Below, piece by piece: positions 62,055-64,000 of a DNA stretch of 64,000 bases. Under the pieces are notes generated by a model. The model made no database searches. It was not told the DNA's origin and saw only the letters and a program-made list of their open reading frames with translations. The stretch is taken from positions 806,001-870,000 of the forward strand of contig NZ_JACHJV010000001.1 in NCBI RefSeq assembly GCF_014203855.1, written 5' to 3'. Origin of the DNA: Kitasatospora kifunensis. Its GTDB lineage: Bacteria > Actinomycetota > Actinomycetes > Streptomycetales > Streptomycetaceae. A program made the position numbers and the translations under genes. The first letter of the stretch is position 1, and each line of letters opens with the position of its first letter.

Positions 62055-62549
62055 ATGTCCAGCGACGCGATCGTGCTGCTGAAGCAGGAGCACAAGGAGC
62101 TGCAGCGGCTCTTCAAGGACTACCGCGCGCTCGACGCCGGCGAGCTCGCGGCTCGTAGCGACCTCGCGCAGCACATCGTGCACGACCTCACCGTCCACTC
62201 CTACCTGGTCGACGAGGTGCTGTATCCGCAGGTCAGCGCCATGCTCCGGGACCCGGCGCACGAGGCGCTGCGCGGCTACCGGGACCACCGGGTGATCGAC
62301 CGGCTCTGCGAGGAGGTGGCCGGGCGCTCCCCCACCGAGCCGGGCTTCACCGGCCAGGTGGACGCCCTGCTGTCGGCCGCCACCCAGCAGATGAGCCAGG
62401 AGGAGCGCGAGTGGTTCCCGCAGCTGCGGGCCGCGCTGAGCCGCAAGGACCTGCAGGAGATCGGCACCCGGCTGCTGGCGGTGCGCGAGACCGCGCCACG
62501 CCACCGCGCCGGTCCGGTTTCCGAGACCCCATCGGGGGCACCGGGCTAG
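62055..62549 (+). CDS. hemerythrin HHE-domain protein
   Basis: The 164-residue helical protein has most hemerythrin-like ligands: H13 in KQEHKELQ, His and Glu in VHSYLVDEVLYP and His in YRDHRVID. The usual final histidine before EE-x-x-LFP is replaced: the segment reads QQMSQEEREWFP. It might bind a di-iron site with one ligand fewer. In streptomycetes such proteins sense or handle O2, NO or iron. GAGAGCGG precedes the ATG. Confidence 0.85.
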   Translation: MSSDAIVLLKQEHKELQRLFKDYRALDAGELAARSDLAQHIVHDLTVHSYLVDEVLYPQVSAMLRDPAHEALRGYRDHRVIDRLCEEVAGRSPTEPGFTGQVDALLSAATQQMSQEEREWFPQLRAALSRKDLQEIGTRLLAVRETAPRHRAGPVSETPSGAPG

Positions 62550-62621
62550 CAGGGGCCGAGACCTGCGAGCACCGGGCAGTGAGCACATCCAGCCAGCACC
62601 ACCAGCCAGGAGGCACCCGCC

Positions 62622-62903
62622 ATGCGACTGACCGCCACGACGGACGGCGACCCTGAGGGCGTCAACGCCCGCAGCCTGCTCGACGAGCGGCTGATGCACG
62701 AGCTGGAACAGCTCCACCGGACCCGCCACGAGACCTTCCTCTACGGGTCCGACGACGCATTGCGGCATCACAACGAACGCACCACCGAGTTGGAGGCGGA
62801 GTACCTGCGCCGCTTCCCGAACCGGCTGGTCACCGCAGGGCGCACCCGCTCCGGCGCCCGAGCCAGGGAGGCCGCCGCGCACATCGAGGCGACCCCGCAG
62901 TGA
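62622..62903 (+). CDS. DUF6158-like small protein
   Basis: The 93-residue protein contains LDERLMHELEQLHRTRHETF and ERTTELEAEYLRRFPNR, which recall small streptomycete proteins of the DUF6158 type. It is helical and soluble; function is unknown. It overlaps the GTG at 62900 of a longer frame of the next gene but that is not the likely start. GGAGG precedes the ATG. Confidence 0.6.
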   Translation: MRLTATTDGDPEGVNARSLLDERLMHELEQLHRTRHETFLYGSDDALRHHNERTTELEAEYLRRFPNRLVTAGRTRSGARAREAAAHIEATPQ

Positions 62904-62959
62904 GCCGACCCACCGCCGCCGAAGCCACCATGACGACACCGTGCAATGAGGAGGCCCTG

Positions 62960-63589
62960 ATGAGCCAGGAGCGCGCCGAGCGGCGTCGGCGCGAGGTGCT
63001 GCGCCTGTACGCCGAGGCGTTGGCCTCCTTCGGACGCAGGGTGCAGGGCGTGGCCGCCAATCAGTGGCAGACCCCGAGCCAGTGCTCGGGACGGTCGGTG
63101 CGCGACCTGGTCAACCATCTGACGGCCGAGCAGCTCTGGGTGCCCGAGCTGCTGCGCGGCGCCACCCCGTGCCAGGTGGGCGAGCGCTTCGCGGGGGACG
63201 TGCTGGGCGCCGACCCCGCCGCGAGCTGGAGTGCGGCGGCTGGCAGCGCCCGGGCGGCGCTCAGCGCACCCGGTGCACTGCAGCTGGCCGTGCGGCTGTC
63301 CACCGGCGAGCTTCCGGCGCTGGACTACTGCGCGCAACTGACCGTCGATCTGACGGTGCACACCTGGGACCTGGCCAGTGCCACCTGCCAGGACCCCCAC
63401 CTCGCGCCCGAGCTGGTGGAATTCGCGCTGCACGAGCTCGCGCCACGCCCGGGACCGCGGACCGTATCCGGCTGCGTCGCGCCCGTGGTGCCGACCGCGC
63501 CCGATGCCGATCCGCAGACCAGACTGCTCGGCCTGGTCGGTCGCCGGGCCGCCCCGCACCCACCGTTCGACCCCGAACTCACCAACTGA
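62960..63589 (+). CDS. mycothiol-dependent maleylpyruvate isomerase-like (DinB/MDMPI) protein
   Basis: The 209-residue protein matches the TIGR03086-type DinB/MDMPI fold: CSGRSVRDLVNHLTAEQLWV with the metal-binding His, then the conserved LTVDLTVHTWDLASATCQDP with further His/Asp ligands and the C-terminal FDPELTN-like end. The family uses mycothiol or acts as metal-dependent thiol transferase. ATG at 62960 was chosen because GAGGAGG lies 5 bases before; two earlier starts lack this. Confidence 0.8.
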   Translation: MSQERAERRRREVLRLYAEALASFGRRVQGVAANQWQTPSQCSGRSVRDLVNHLTAEQLWVPELLRGATPCQVGERFAGDVLGADPAASWSAAAGSARAALSAPGALQLAVRLSTGELPALDYCAQLTVDLTVHTWDLASATCQDPHLAPELVEFALHELAPRPGPRTVSGCVAPVVPTAPDADPQTRLLGLVGRRAAPHPPFDPELTN

Positions 63590-63816
63590 ACCGACCATCC
63601 CGTCCGTCGGCCGAACTCGCGCGCCCCGCGCCCGCCTGAGCACGCGTCACGCCGGCCCGACGGCCGGTCAGACACCGATCCGCCCTGGTCACCGACCTGG
63701 GCGGATCGTCCGGTATCGTCCCGCTCTCAAGACGCAATGCCCCCGGTCGGCCAGTCGGCCCGCCGGGGCGGTGCGCTCTCACCACTGTGCGCCTACGTTC
63801 TCAGGGAGCAATCTCA

Positions 63817-64000
63817 GTGCACCACCCACTGCGCCGGACCCTTCCGGCCCTGGCGGCCCTCGGCATAGCCGTGACCGCCCCCCTCCTCGCCGCCGGGCCC
63901 GCCCAGGCCCACGACGGCGCGCGCTGCGACGACGCCGGTATCAGCTACTCGACCGACGGCGGCTCGAGCTGGATCACCAGCGGCGGCCTGTCGGGCACCA
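63817..64000 (+). CDS. secreted protein, 5' end only
   Basis: The frame starts at GTG 63817, after GGGAG, and is cut by the window end after 61 codons. It begins with a clear signal peptide (LRRTLPALAALGIAVTAPLL, cut after AQA) and continues HDGARCDDAGISYSTDGGSS. No family can be given from this part. Confidence 0.6.
   Translation, partial: MHHPLRRTLPALAALGIAVTAPLLAAGPAQAHDGARCDDAGISYSTDGGSSWITSGGLSGT

Overview
The window is high-GC actinomycete DNA, most likely from the Streptomycetaceae (Streptomyces or Kitasatospora type). The evidence is the strongly GC-biased third codon positions, a Streptomyces-type NsrR with Asp8 plus three cysteines, DmdR/IdeR-type iron boxes, a bacterial Ku/LigD-Pol/LigC repair set, a mycothiol-type DinB protein and many likely leaderless promoters (a -10 box about 7 bases before the start codon). 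The genus cannot be fixed from the sequence alone. I see no rRNA, tRNA, CRISPR array, phage or complete insertion sequence.

Layout. 0.3-5.7 kb: a FadR-type regulator, a DUF4389 membrane protein, an nsrR-hmp nitric-oxide detoxification pair with operators, and a divergent AraC regulator / alpha-beta hydrolase pair. 5.8-7.0 kb: a stand-alone EF-Tu gene whose product has Thr where E. coli EF-Tu has Ala375, a classical kirromycin-resistance position. 7.1-9.1 kb: a ferredoxin-like protein, a small conserved protein, and an overlapping trio of zinc-ribbon peptide, class I terpene synthase with an altered NSE motif, and small downstream ORF. 9.3-12.1 kb: an HTH-TPR regulator, a HAD protein, a Nudix hydrolase and a transposase fossil, in visibly less GC-biased DNA. 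12.1-17.2 kb: a CPBP protease divergent from a DesK/NarL-type two-component system, a 224-bp MITE inserted at the response-regulator stop codon, and an oxidoreductase/TetR pair with twin operators. 17.2-19.0 kb: a lipoprotein whose only sensible start codon is ATC, and a DUF4259 protein.

19.1-29.1 kb holds a co-directional metabolic cluster: MFS exporter, LysR regulator, cytochrome P450, 4-hydroxyphenylpyruvate dioxygenase, short-chain dehydrogenase, family III CoA-transferase and a bicovalent-type FAD oxidase, with a divergent CGNR regulator. It looks like an uncharacterised tyrosine-derived pathway. Its gene junctions, and several others in the window, carry short tandem repeats that begin at the stop codon of the upstream gene.

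29.3-33.8 kb: an enoyl-reductase-like protein and a DNA-repair island (PHP protein, LigD polymerase, Ku). 33.9-47.2 kb: an acyltransferase, an FhuF-type reductase and, behind two iron boxes, a nine-gene operon of siderophore importer (two permeases, ATPase, lipoprotein) followed by ATP-grasp ligase, NIS synthetase, MFS exporter, NIS synthetase and PLP decarboxylase. That last order matches pvsABCDE of the vibrioferrin pathway of Vibrio, so this looks like an actinobacterial vibrioferrin-type system with uptake and synthesis in one iron-controlled unit.

47.3-57.2 kb: a membrane protein, a secreted GH31 enzyme, a PAS-GAF-PP2C phosphatase, and a sugar ABC importer controlled by a divergent LacI regulator with two matching operators. 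57.2-64.0 kb: a DUF1269-like protein, apolipoprotein N-acyltransferase, a second repair pair (LigD polymerase and ATP-dependent ligase), a run of small stress-type genes (DUF3040-like, hemerythrin, DUF6158-like, DinB/mycothiol type) and the start of a secreted protein cut by the window end.
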